Position numbers and translations under genes: made by a program. This document shows positions 52,271-63,542 of a DNA stretch of 64,000 nt, piece by piece. The stretch covers positions 868,001 through 932,000 of the forward strand of contig JAUKTV010000015.1 of assembly GCA_030549205.1 (NCBI GenBank), given 5' to 3'. Under the pieces are notes generated by a model, which saw only the letters and a list, made by a program, of their open reading frames with translations, was not told the origin of the DNA and did no database searches. This stretch comes from Apiosordaria backusii. Taxonomy: Eukaryota > Ascomycota > Sordariomycetes > Sordariales > Lasiosphaeriaceae. Numbering within the stretch: position 1 is the stretch's first letter; every line of letters starts with the position of its first letter.

Positions 52271-52409
52271 TGATGGAATATCACTATGGCACTGCTCAAT
52301 GAGGGTGCAAATATGATGAATTGTGAAAGTAGGAGAGCTTGGCTCCCTGGCTAGATATCTGTAGTGCCAGGTCATGTAACCTGGAATTATATATGCCCAT
52401 ATCCTTACA
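52271..52409 (-). repeat. 3' LTR of element G
   Basis: TGATGG to CTTACA on the plus strand, the reverse complement of F LTRs. It differs from the other G LTR by about ten transitions. Confidence 0.88.
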
Positions 52410-53780
52410 ATGCCCCCTTTATTTACCAGCTTCGCCCCAAAGCTGTCCTTTCAACTATACCCCCTTTATATGCTATATCCCAATACCATACAATACCATC
52501 AACTTAACACTTTAACTATACCAATAACCCTTTAATATCAATATCCTTACTACCACACCTTACCATTCTCCATATTATCCTAAGCAATACCATTCCTTCT
52601 ATATATACTATCTTAAAGCCATAACTTAATATCAGCTATACTATTTTAATACTATATCTCTAACTATACTAATACTATTTATCCTTCTATCTATTTATAC
52701 TATACTATTCCCTATTTACCTTCTTAATGTAACTATTAACTAATTTTAAAAGTCTAGCTTATCTTAAATTATAATTCTATTATGCTAAAATCGCCTATAT
52801 TTTACCTCCTCTATTTCCTATATCTTTCTTATCCTTACTTTTATCTTTTTACGTTTACGCTCTATATTTAATATCTGCTTTATTATTAATTCATTATCGG
52901 CTGCAGCTAATTAAAGATCTATAATTTAAAGGGTAACGATTTAAAGAGTAGTAGGCTATACTACTATAACCGGGGCCGGTAATTAAGGCATAATAGGTTA
53001 GATTTGCAGTTAAATAGACTATGCAATTACATCCAGGACGAAAGGCTAAACTTTAAAAACATTCGGCTATAGTGCTATGGCAGGGGCGGGAGGTTAGATC
53101 TTAGGGGCAGTAGGCTATAGTACTATAATAGGGGCGGGAGGTTGGATCTCGGGGGCAGTAGGCTATACTGCTACGATTTATAAGGCTTATTATACCACCT
53201 TTACTAACTCGTTCCTTATAGGCAGTCCTTCCAGTTTAAAACGAATTTCGAAGGCATTAATCTTACGGACTAGGTTTCGCGGGATGTTTTGCTATATGCC
53301 AAATTCTATTTTAACCCACAGTGCTTTTTTTACCTGGTCTGCCAGTTGCTCTGCTTCCTGCATATGCCTGCTCGCATCCATTAAGTCTTGGTAGGTGTAT
53401 GGGGTGGGTGGTCATACCGATTGAGGGGCAAGTGGGCTAAGCGAAATTGGATGACTCAACTGACTGTAAGGTTGTCTAATAAACTGGTAGGATTAGCGAC
53501 GAATTGAGGTTGTATTGATAGCTGGAATGGGTGCCAAACGCTCTATCGATGGCGTTTAGGAATATAATTGTTGTACCAATTAAAACTGTCGCTAATAGGA
53601 TTCTAGGGGCGATAGAGGGTGACGATGTTGTTGTAGGTTGCTTCTTAATATTACGGTTGGATTGACCGAATAGTAGAAACTTGCCGAGGCTTTTAGGAGG
53701 TCGGGTTTCGATTCAATTGAATTAATTCGAAAAGTTTGCTACCTGGCTGTCTACTAGGGGTATAGAGACGCAGCTACCAT

Positions 53781-53919
53781 TGATAGAATATCACTATGGC
53801 ACTGCTCAATGAGGGTGTAAATATAATGAATTGTGAAAGTAGGAGAGCCTGGCTCCCTGGCTAGATATCTGTGGTGCCAGGTCATGTGACCTGGAATTGT
53901 GTGTGCCCATATCCTTGCA
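53781..53919 (-). repeat. 5' LTR of element G
   Basis: TGATAG to CTTGCA on the plus strand; the outer (right-hand) side is unmutated relative to the partner LTR. Confidence 0.88.
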
Positions 53920-54479
53920 ACTATTAATTCTAATTCAAACGTCCAAAAGGTAAAACCCCATAGGCTTAAGGAGTCTGAATAAGGCTATAAAGAAAGCTAT
54001 AATCGAGGTATACCTAGAGGAATAGAGCTCCGTTAACCTACAGAAAGCCTTAATAACTCAGATAACCCTAATTCCGGAAAATCTAATCAAAGTAGACGTA
54101 CTAAAAAGCTCCGTTAACCTAAAGAAGGCCCTAATAGTTTAAATAACCCTAGCCTATTTAATTAAAAAAAGTTTAAGGGGGCTGTATACCTAGGGAGGCT
54201 ACTAAAAATATCCTCAACACTGCTATAGACCACTACAGTAAATTACTCCAGATAGTACTAAAATAGTACATTAGGTTAGATTATATAGGCCTAACACTGC
54301 TAAAAAAGACCAATAAAATTACTACTAAGCTTCCAAACCTAAATTAAATAAAAGAAGTAGATTTTTAATATTTAGCTTATAATAAAGCTAAAGTAGTAAA
54401 AAGGCTTTAATTTTCTACTATTCCAGACCTCTCTAAAGTCTTAAGTTCCATTAAAAGTAACATTTTTAAAATCAAACCT

Positions 54480-57205
54480 ATACCCTATAATAAGCTTTCT
54501 ATAATATTAATTTTAATAGACCGAAAATCCTAATTTAAGTAAGCCTTTTACTTACTAAACGTTAAAGGATTAACTATATTAAGCGTTATAAAAGGCTTTT
54601 TTAAAGACTTAAAGAATTATTATAATAAATACTTTATTTGTTTTTACTATAATAGTAGGAAAGAAATAAACTATAAATTATAGGCTTAGTTTTCTACTAA
54701 AGGCGTTGAATTTTCTACTTTTAAGCCTTATATTTATAAGTAAAATAGCCTAATTAAATATTCTATTAAAGTATTTTTAGACCGATTATAGGCTATAATA
54801 GTATTACTATAGCTCCCCTAATACTTATAATACTATATAACGCTTATAATATTTAAATTAATTAACTATATAGTAATTAACAATAAAGACTTAACTCCTT
54901 ACTAAATATTTTATAATAAATTAAAACCTTCCCTTTCTTATAAGCCAGATTTAAACCAGTTTAAAGTTATAGGCTCTTTTATAAAACTCCTTATTTTTAT
55001 TAAAAAAAGGTCTAAAACTTTAAAACTATAAGTTTATATAGAGCTTAATAAATTATTAACCATCCTTAAAACTAAGATTTACTAAATATAAATACCGGCT
55101 AAAAAGGTAATAGTAAAATCTTCCTTTATTAATATAGTAAATAAGTCCATTATAATTTTAAATATTATTACTATTTTAAAAAGGAATTTAGGCCAAAAGA
55201 AAATAAAGCTACCATAATTAATAAATAAAAATAATAACCTATACTTTATAAACGACTTAACCGGCTGGCCAAATTTATAAATTAGCTAATAGGCTAATAT
55301 TAAAAAATTCTTTAGTAATAAGCTAATTAATAAGTTTACTATTTAGAAAGTTATAATCGATAGTAACTTAAAGCCTTTTAATAAGCCTATTATAAACTTT
55401 AAAGTCGGCTTAAAACCCTTTATTAAAGACTACTTATTAATGGAAGTAAAAGAACCACACTTAAATATAAATAAAGATATTAAAATAGGTATTAACTAAT
55501 TTGTTAAATTAATATTAATGAAAACTAAAGCCTATTACTATAGGGTATTTAGGGGTCCTTTTAGTACTAATTTATTACTTTAAATACTAAAATAAGTATT
55601 AAAGAACCTTAAAAAATCATATTAATGAAAGGCTATATATAGTAAATTTAAATAAATAATTAACTAAAAAACCTTTAAATTCTTTCCCTAAGGCGCTTTC
55701 CTTAAAGACCGTATACTACTGACTAGTAAATTAATACTATATAAAAAAACTAATAAAGAAAATAGGCTTTTAAAGTTTAAAAATAGGCTAATTATTAAAG
55801 GATCTTTATAAAAGAAAGGCCTAAATTTTATAAAGACCTTCGCCTTTATTACTATACTACCTACCTAATATATACTACTAACTATAATAACTTTATTAGA
55901 TTAGGAAATAAAGTAAATCGATTTTATAAAGGCATTTTTTAATAGTTATTTAAAAGAGGAGAATTATATAGTAATACTTAAAGGCTTTTATAAGTTCTAT
56001 TAAAAAGTAGACTTAATTATTAAAGCTAAATTATGTAAATAAAGCTTTAAATTTAAAACCAGTTAAATAATTTGCTTTTTTAAAGCCTTATATAACTTAA
56101 AATAAAGCCTTAAACTTTAATAGATAAAACTTACTAAACTATTAAAAGAAAAGGGTTTTATAGTATTAATTTCTAACTTTACTATCTTTTATAATCTTAA
56201 AGTTAAAATTTTTATAGTAACTTATATTAATAATTACTTAATTATAAACTTTAATAAAGCTTATATTTAACGGCTTAAAAAAAGCTTAAATAAAGTTTAC
56301 TTAATAGAAGATAAAAGGCCGGTTTCCTTTTTTTTAAGGGTTTAAATAATAAGGGATAAATGTCGTTCTTTTCTATAGCTTAGTTAAGCTTAATATATAT
56401 AAATGGCAATTAAGACCTTTAGTTTTAAAAATAACTGTAAAATACTAATTCCTTTATAGTTTAAAATAATAGCTTAATATAAAAATCCTAAATTAAAAAG
56501 AAGCCTTATAAATAAATTAGACTATATACTATTCTAGTATATAGTAAGTACTATAATATACTTAATAACCTAAATAAAGCTTAATATTACTTTTATAATA
56601 TAGTAACTTTTAAAGAGTATATAGTAACCTATTATAATAAGTTTAAACGCTATTAAAAACCTTTTAAAGTATTTAAACGGTATAAAGAATTTAATAATTA
56701 TTTATAATTATAGTACTATTAGATTTATTGAAAAGAAAAAGATTATAATACTTATAGACTTTATAAATTTAAACTTTGTAAGGAACTTAAAGGAATTAAA
56801 ATTTATTTATAGCTTTATATTTAAAATAATTAAAAGCCTTATAAATTAGAAATTAAAGAAGGCCAATATTATAAATCTCTTTACTTTAAAGGCTAAAACC
56901 AATATACTTATAAAGGCTATTTATAAGGTATTATAAATTAAAGGGTTTATAAGAAATTAGGGTATATTTTAGTAAGCTTTACCTTTTTATATAATAATAA
57001 TATTAACTTTATAACTACTACCTATAACCTAGCCCTTTATAATTGTATTAAATATATATTATTAAAATATTATTAAATTAGGAAGTAAGTTGGGGTATTT
57101 TAAGTTATTATTAAATACTTAGATATTAAATAAATGCTAGCTAATGGGCTAATTAAACTATTAGCTAGTTAGAAATTCAAAACCTTTATAAGTCTTTTAA
57201 GTTTA
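54480..57205 (+). pseudogene. Element C integrase, reverse transcriptase and RNase H
   Basis: 54500-55050 reads the copia integrase core: GVEFSTFKPYIYKQ and LIKYSIKVFLDR, near the catalytic Glu helix. About 55700-56400 reads RT with TYINNYLIINFNKAYIQRLK (56219-56280), the YVDD box with Asp to Asn. About 57000-57205 gives the RNase H end: YLDIK, MLANGLIKLLAS, KFKTFISL. The frame is stop-ridden by RIP-type changes. Domain order IN-RT-RH defines copia. Confidence 0.75.
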
Positions 57206-57487
57206 AAAGAATTATTCTATAATATATTAATAAAAGAAAGGCTCAATAAATAAAAAGCCTAAAAAAAAACTAAAAGAATTAAAGTATATTAAAAGTATAT
57301 TCGATAGTATATTATAAATGTATAAAAAAGGTAGACAGTATAAGCCAATTAATACTATAAAAAGCCCGATTTTAATATAAATAATAGGATAATAATAATA
57401 AAGTAGATAGAAACTATTAGTAAATTTAATAATAAATTTAATTTCCTAATAACCTAGTAATACTATAAAATTAAAAAGAAAGTTAAC

Positions 57488-57807
57488 TATACTTACTAAC
57501 TTAAAGTCCTAAATTTTTAAAAAGATTTTAAAGTATTTATAGTTAATTAATTAAAAAAGTATAATAATAACCCTCTACTTAATTAAATATTAAAAACCTG
57601 CTAAATAAAGTAATACTTAATAGATCTAAATAATAAAAAGTTAATAAGATTATCGTAAGTCGCCTCCATTATAGTAAGTTACAGTACTAGGCTAATTAAA
57701 AAGGATAAAATCTTAATTTAAAATAATATTATATAAAGAACTTTAAAAAGTTGCTATTAACGTTTAAGAAATTTTATAATAAAAATCCTAACTAAATAGA
57801 ACCTCCG
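57488..57807 (+). pseudogene. Element A integrase tail (GPY/F-like) and chromodomain
   Basis: 57488-57600 reads YTY.LKV then KKYNNNPLLN, the segment after the integrase core in chromoviruses. 57640-57807 reads VNKIIVSRLHYSKLQY and KFYNKNPN, a chromodomain (VEKIVxSRxxxGKLQY). It belongs with A by strand and order. The integrase catalytic core expected between this and 29726 was not found on either side. Confidence 0.7.
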
Positions 57808-58232
57808 ATCTGATTAAAATAATAACTTGAAACTATAGAAAATAACGATTTTATACTAGAACACTTAAATAATAATAGACCGGTAAAAGTAGGCCCAGTA
57901 TTATAAAAGTTATTAAAAAAAAAAGATAAAGGTTTTAAACCTTATTTCGGTTAATTATTTTAATAGCCTATAAGTATAGTTAGTATAATAGTTAGGGTAT
58001 AAGGACTAAAATTCTAACTATACTATCTAATAAAACCCCGAAAGTACTCCTCTTCTATTTAAAAAACAGATTTACCGTTAATTTGACTTCTATATTAAGT
58101 ACTAAAATTTAAATTTAATTAATAAACTACTCTACCCCCATACAATATAAAACTTTTAATCTTCGATTAAACGACCTTTTTATTTTTATTTACAATTGGA
58201 AACTCGAAGTAAGCTTCTTTTAACCTAGGGGT

Positions 58233-58482
58233 TGTCACAGTATAGTAGTAAGGGATATAATAAATAAGATATAAGGTTAAGGTTATATATAGAGTGGGGC
58301 TATAGCTAATAGGAAGAGAGTAAGGATAATAGGTAAAAGGTAAGATAGAGTTCTTACCTCGGATATATTATAGGACTGTAGGCCTATAACGGGTACTCTC
58401 TTCTTTTTCTCTTCATCTTACAATTCTTTGGTAGATTGGAATACAATATTGGCCTAACTTATTGAACTACTCTATCGTGACA
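58233..58482 (+). repeat. 3' LTR of element A
   Basis: Starts TGTCACAG, ends CGTGACA, then GTAGT. Preceded by a purine tract (CCTAGGGGT). The right third is almost unmutated. Confidence 0.85.
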
Positions 58483-58487
58483 GTAGT

Positions 58488-60066
58488 TTTATATTAATTA
58501 GAAAGGATAATTATTAAGTTTTATAAAGCTTTTTTTTTATATTAAATAAAAAAGATTTACTTTTATTATTATAATTAAGGTTTTATTTTCTTTTAAGGGA
58601 TATTGAATTTAGATAATTAGGACAGTAATTTAAAAGACGTTATAAATATAAAAACTATTATTTAAAATAATATAGTTTAATTTTAAAAATAGATAAGGAA
58701 TTTCTTAAGGAAGCTTATTAGTTATATTAAGGGAATAGAGATATAGTTTAGTAATATCTATTAAACGTTTTAAAACTTTATTTTATTATAAAAGGATATT
58801 TATTATAATAAAATTAAGTTAGTTTATTATAGGGATCTTTATATCGTTAATTTATAATATAATATAGAATAGATTAAGAAAAGTAAAGATAAGTTATTTA
58901 ATAATATATATAAATGAATTTTTTATACTTTAGAATATATAGTATTTATAAATTGGGATAGTAGTAGATTTGATTATTTACTATGTTAATTATTTTAGAT
59001 AAAAGGATATGTTGGTATAGGAAAGATAATACTTATAATTGGCTTTATTTGCTAACTTTTATATTAGTTTATTGCCTTATTATTAGCGCTTTCTTTTTTT
59101 TTCTATTAAGGTATAAATATAGATTTAAAAAATGCTATTACTATCTTTTAGTTTTTAATTTAGCTTTTTCTTTTTTAATAACTATACTTTATATTTTATT
59201 TACTTTAAAAATATAAAAAGTTAAGCGCTGACCTCTTTAAGGATTAAAATGCTTTTATTACTTTATTTAAAGTATTTTAAAATATATTAAAGGATCTTTA
59301 ATTATTATTTATATATTTTATAATTAATATATTTAATAAATATATAGAAGGGCGGTTAGACCTTATTTATTTTATTTTAACTTCTTTTATACTTTTTTAA
59401 AATATTAAATGGTTAATTTTTAACTGTTTAGAAGTCGACCTTCTTACTGCGTTTAAGGACTTAGGTATTAATTCCTTAAACGCTTTTAATTTCCTTATTA
59501 AGCTGGATATATAATGTTTAATAGTATTTGTTAATATATATATTGACTATAAACTTATAATCTCTAAGTATAGAAAAGGATATAACGATAGTATTTTAAT
59601 TAAGGTATTATATAAAGTTTATAAATAAGTAGAAAATACCTTTCTTTAAGTGGCCTTTATATTTAAAGTTTTTAAAATAGTATATAGAAGGTATACTATT
59701 AAGTATATTAAAGAAATGCCTTTTGGTTTATTAGAATTGTATAATTATATAATAATTAAGATTAAGGAGGGGTAAGAGATTGAATTTTAGGATTATAAGA
59801 TAGTTTTAGTAGTTACGTTTTTTACTTTTTGCCTACTGTTTATTTTAAAGTTTTCTGTACTTTCCGATTTATTATTAGATATTATAGAGATAGTTATTGA
59901 AATGTGTGGTTTATTTTTTATAATTGTTAAAGGAATAGTTAATTTAATTTACTAATTAGTAAAGGATTATTTAGAGAAGAATTATAAGTTTCGACTTTAG
60001 TTAGTTAGGCTTACTTAAGGGTATAACGAGATTATCAGACGCTCGAGTAAAGATAAATAAGTATGA
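58488..60066 (+). pseudogene. NACHT-type NLR gene, 3' part with NACHT domain
   Basis: Continues the frame of 22953-23887 after removal of element A and one GTAGT copy: FYKAFFLYQIKK (end of NACHT_N), then LNLDN and DSNLKDV. The same frame carries IKGYVGIGK (Walker A, 59005-59025), where the Thr/Ser after Lys is Ile (ATA 59026-59028, consistent with C to T). Walker B is YFIINIFNKYIEG (59314-59352; YFIIDALDECxxG in the family). Then come WLIFN (WLVSSRP region), TFL, MPFGLLELYDY-like text, IVIEMCGLFFIIV and KDYLEKNY. There is no frameshift after the junction, only RIP-type stops. The first stops after the last recognisable block are at 60058 and 60064. A few C-terminal codons could be lost to the Crypton 70 bp away. 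Confidence 0.85.
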
Positions 60067-60132
60067 GTGAGTAATGTAAAAGATAAAAACGAAAGTACCG
60101 CCACAAGAACCTTCCCAAAACATAACCTACGG

Positions 60133-60143
60133 TATCTCAGGGC
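60133..60143. repeat. Left 11-bp terminal inverted repeat
   Basis: TATCTCAGGGC, perfectly complementary to 63624-63634. Confidence 0.6.
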
Positions 60144-60282
60144 TCGGCGCCCGGGTGACGGTCATCCCGCCTAGCGCGGTTGACAGCCCAGCCCCTGTCC
60201 CCCCGGCGAAAAGCTGCCCTGAACTTTTAGGTCCGCTTGGCTCGGATGACCAGCAAGATCAGCGGCAACAAGGGGTGTTTCT

Positions 60283-60305
60283 CAGGGCTAGCAAGGCTAG
60301 CCCTG
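60283..60305. repeat. CAGGGCTAGC palindrome, left subterminal
   Basis: CAGGGCTAGC, AAG loop, GCTAGCCCTG: perfect 10-bp arms. It shares the CAGGGC core with the terminal repeat; a possible recombinase-binding or hairpin site. Confidence 0.6.
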
Positions 60306-60503
60306 ATGCTTTTTCCTTTCGGCGGGCGCGCGCAGGGGGTAGGGACAAGAAGACCGATACACCCTCCTCCATAGGAATGAATTAAGTCAAACCAGCCCGC
60401 GATATACGTACGTCACCTTCAATAATTTCCACCTCCACCCCGCCGTCCAAAACGGCCTGATGCTCCTCTCACTCACTAAGAACGACCCTCGACCGTCGTT
60501 AGG

Positions 60504-63088
60504 ATGGACCAGCTAGATCCGGGTCTCGTTCAGCGCGTCAATACAAAGGTCTCGGCCGTGGTCGAGAGGTATCTGCTCGACGACCAGGACCTCACGCCTA
60601 AGAACACGCGGAAGGCGTACGGACCAAAGCAGGCCGAGTGGATAGTCAGTCGGGATTTACCCCCCCCTACCCCCATTACTATAGAAGCCCGGTAGTTAAC
60701 TGACGCAAATATAGGAATGGTGCAAGTCTCGCTTCCCGGAGATCCCGCCTGGTTGGCCGGCGCAGTACCAGATGGGCAGGGCCCTGCCTGGCCACCTTGT
60801 CGACGAGGGCAAGCTGGTGCTCTTCCTTGACGAAGAGATCGCCTCCCGCGCTCCGAAACGCGGCAAACGACGCAAGACCGAGACGCAACGGCTAAAGGCG
60901 GAAGGGAAACGGAAGAAGCAGAAAAGGCAGAGCCCGTCGTCGACGGCTGGGGCGGCCGATGTAATTGTCGTCGGCGGGGGTCCGGCCGAAGGTCCGGACT
61001 CAGAGTCGGAGTCGGACTTTGACAAGCTCGGTCCGGACTCGGCCGTCGGCACCTCTACGCTCAAACTGCAGTATAGCACTGTACGGCTCTACTCTAGCGC
61101 TATTATCAACCTCTACGCACAGCAGAAGACGAGGGGCGAGAACCCGGCTCCGCACCCAAACGGCCTCGCAAAGAAGGCACTTATGCGGCATATCCTACGT
61201 GAAACCGCGAGCCGGAGCCGGAAAGAGTGGGCGGACCGTATCCTCAACACGATTAAGGACGGGTATCCGCCGGCAAAGATTCCCGAACACACAGCGGCAG
61301 CCTGACGGTTCAGCGACGTAAACAGCGGCTTCCGGACGAGCGTCGACTTCCTCTTCGGCAACCATATACTTTTACGGTCGAGTAACAGGCTACACCTCGA
61401 ACTGGCCGACTACTTTTGCCTAGATTTACCAAAAGAAGGTGTCAAGATGGAGGCGGGCGGTGTCCCGACGAAAGCCTTCGTCGTTCTTATAAACCAGGGG
61501 AAGACGAACCAGCATAGCCGGGTCGAATACGGCTCTTGTTTACGGCATCGTGATCCGGAGGCCTGCCTTGTAGGCCAGCTCGCCTTTTGGCTTTTCTTCC
61601 GCTGGCAGGTCGAGGGGACCGCTGCCGAGCCGTTCCCAGACTTCAGCCGGCCGGAGCTGTGGTACTAGACGAAGGTCCTACGCCGGAGCAAGGCGGATTA
61701 CACAGGCCAGCTATCGTACGCAACAGCACACAAGTGGGCCTTAGACTTCTACGGTATGTGCGGCATCAACACGGGCAAGGCCACCCACGTACCTAGAGTA
61801 GTAGCGGCGCAAAATGCCGACATAGCAGGGGTGTCAGATGCGCAGGTAAGACCAGCCGTACTAGCTTAGGGAGGGGGCCGATTGGGCATGGCGCGAGGAG
61901 GTCAGTTTGTTACCTACGCTGATTATACGTTATAATTAAATCCGACGCGCCGGCCGGTAGGAAAACGGCGACCAAATAACTGGGTGTTACATCACCACGT
62001 TGCCGTTCAAGTTTATGCGCGCCACGGCGGACTTCGAGCCTGCGTGGGCCGGCAGTTACCACGTACCAAGGGCAGCAGTGCAGCCAGAGGCGTGGTTACG
62101 CTCGCAGATATAGCCGCAACTGGACCGCTGGCGTGATTTCGAGGCCGAAGATAAGGCTACCGGCGCGTTCATCGAGCTGTTACACTGGCTGCGAGACGTC
62201 CTGCTGCAGGACGCCGTGTTCCTGATGGCCAAGTACCCTGGCCACCCGGTCTTCCGGGATCCGGTGTTCTGGTCGCCCCAGTTCAACGCCTTTGCTGTCA
62301 AGGTCAGGGAGGCCGCGCAGGAGGGCTTTGAAGACGACCGCAGCACAGCCATCGAGAAGGTAATCCCCGAGGTCTCTGAGAAGCTCAGGAGCCTCGCGGC
62401 TTATCAGCTTACCGTCGAGGGGGCGGTGAAAAGAAGGCATTCCGAGTTGGTGCAGGAGGTGAAGTCGTTAAGGGCCCAGATCGCCGACATGCGCCGGATG
62501 GAGTACCAAGTTGTCACCACCTTTACCCCCGGCGGGAGGCTGCACCATACCGAGCAGTTCGCACGCCGGCAGGGATGCGAGGCCTGCCTATCGCCTCCCG
62601 AGCCACCGCGCCGCAGACCGGGAACGCCGTCGGCCGGGCCCCCGCTCACAGCGGTCTCTACGCTGGACTACGGAGCCGCTCTGGCTCCAGATCCGGCTAC
62701 AGCCTCGGCTACAGTAGCTGCAGTCTCGAGCCCTGCGGCGTTCGGGGCGCCAGCCATGACCGTCGCACAACAAGGCCCGCCGCAGATACGGTTCCCACGC
62801 ACGCTGCGTACCGTCGGGGACCTTTACCGGCTCTGGCGCCACGGGTTCGCCATGATGCCCCCTGTTGACGAGCTGGAGAGGCGGTGGGGCTCACGATGGC
62901 GCCTACGTAACGAGAGGCAACTCTTCTCCATGCGGAAGGTCGTTGTGGACGAGGTTACAAGGCTCGCTGGTGTAAGGGGGTGGCCGGAGGAGGACGCGGT
63001 CCATGAGCTTGAAAAGCAGCGGGTTGAGGGCGGTGATCTCTCGCTAAACGCTCTCGCAAAGCAGCTAAAGGCGGCCCGGAAGTCGTAA
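60504..63088 (+). pseudogene. Crypton-type tyrosine recombinase (Ndc10-like catalytic region plus GCR1_C-like DNA-binding domain)
   Basis: Three exons, about 806 codons: 60504-60644, 60715-61845 and 61940-63088. Introns are 60645-60714 (GTCAGT, CTGAC branch, ATATAG) and 61846-61939 (GTAAGA; the acceptor reads AA where AG is needed). Exon 2 carries PGHLVDEGKLVLFLDEEI, then GKTNQHSR (Lys at 61501), CLVGQLAFWLFFRW and THVPR (HxxR, 61786-61797). Exon 3 carries IRRAGR-stop and GCYITTLPFKFMRA (candidate nucleophile Tyr 61988-61990). A coiled-coil stretch follows, then the GCR1_C-type domain DLYRLWRHGFAMMPPVDELE (about 62787-62970). Stops at 61303 (TGA), 61666, 61958 and 62111 (TAG) break it; each is explicable by a C:G to T:A change. 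Inactive as it stands. Confidence 0.8.
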
Positions 63089-63542
63089 ACGTAGAGGCCG
63101 TCTCTGAATGAAACTTGAAACTCCGAATGCCCATAGTTTAATCGCACACACACCCGCTACGTTCATCAGTGCAAGTGTGGTGTGATAACTGTGCCGTGAC
63201 ATATGTATGTACTTCTAAACTCAGTTAACGGTGGTATGGCTCATCCCCCCCCGCCACTGGAAGGCCGCTGAAAGTCCGCTAAGATTTACTGGGCCCAGCG
63301 CGCTGGCACCGCAGCCGCCGCCCCCCGATAAGGCCGCTGAAAGAGCCGGACGAAAAGCCTGCGATCGCGGGTATCTCCGCAACCACGGCGATGCACGACA
63401 AGAAATAGTCGCCGTACGTTGACTCGGAGCCGTCTCCTGCTGCTACCTACCTTACTTTGTATAGTTTTTATGGCCGGATCTCACTCGGCGTGGCGGTTTC
63501 GGGGGACATTGTAAATTTTTTTTTCCGGGCGGCCTAGCGGCC
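63089..63542. other. Crypton 3' region
   Basis: No supported gene; a 63-codon frame at 63231 looks spurious. A GGGCGGC / GCCGCCC hairpin sits near 63525-63546, followed by the CAGGGC palindrome. Confidence 0.4.

Larger units (their letters stand above)
52271..53919 (-). mobile_element. Element G, 1.65-kb internal-deletion derivative of element F, TSD ACTAT
   Basis: Two 139-bp LTRs of the F family in minus orientation (53781-53919 is the 5' LTR, 52271-52409 the 3' LTR), flanked by ACTAT (52266-52270, 53920-53924). The reverse polypurine tract (TGCCCCCTTTATT) abuts the 3' LTR. Its interior equals F's first about 390 internal bases joined to F's last about 1000; roughly 9.6 kb including pol is missing. 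The join lies near 53395 at a short ACCTACC-type homology. It is much less RIP-mutated than F, so it is younger. Confidence 0.85.
29727..57400 (+). mobile_element. Ty1/copia element C, nested in A and itself carrying four insertions
   Basis: Starts TGTTAAACTAGG at 29727, breaking A's integrase. Its own pieces are 29727-30287, 36308-36899, 48237-49168, 51263-52265 and 53925 to about 57200-57400. Order is leader or LTR, gag, integrase, RT, RNase H, as in copia. Each piece rejoins cleanly once the inserted element and one TSD are removed; for example, gag reads through the D insertion. I found no 3' LTR and no duplicate of the 5-bp flank ATTAG at the right side, so the right end is approximate and probably deleted. 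Confidence 0.65.
23888..58482 (+). mobile_element. Ty3/gypsy chromovirus A, 34.6 kb including nested insertions, TSD GTAGT
   Basis: Paired 250-bp LTRs (23888-24137 and 58233-58482), same orientation, flanked outside by GTAGT (23883-23887 and 58483-58487). Its own sequence is 23888-29726, less the solo LTR at 27991-28430, plus roughly 57420-58482. Internal order is protease, RT, RNase H, integrase zinc finger, [nested block], integrase tail, chromodomain, as expected for a chromovirus. The integrase core is missing. The whole is RIP-destroyed. The insertion site is inside an NLR gene whose reading frame is restored when A is removed. Contrary explanation: two solo LTRs with matching flanks, made unlikely by pol lying between them in the right orientation. 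Confidence 0.85.

Noticed and set aside
57405..57413. ATTAG near 57409 as the right-hand target duplication of copia C
   Set aside because: The preceding bases are CT, not a CA or mutated TA end, and no LTR copy precedes it.
58983..59216. 77-codon hydrophobic frame that looks like a membrane protein
   Set aside because: Its apparent membrane segments are a by-product of AT-rich RIP; the adjacent frame is the NLR Walker A region.
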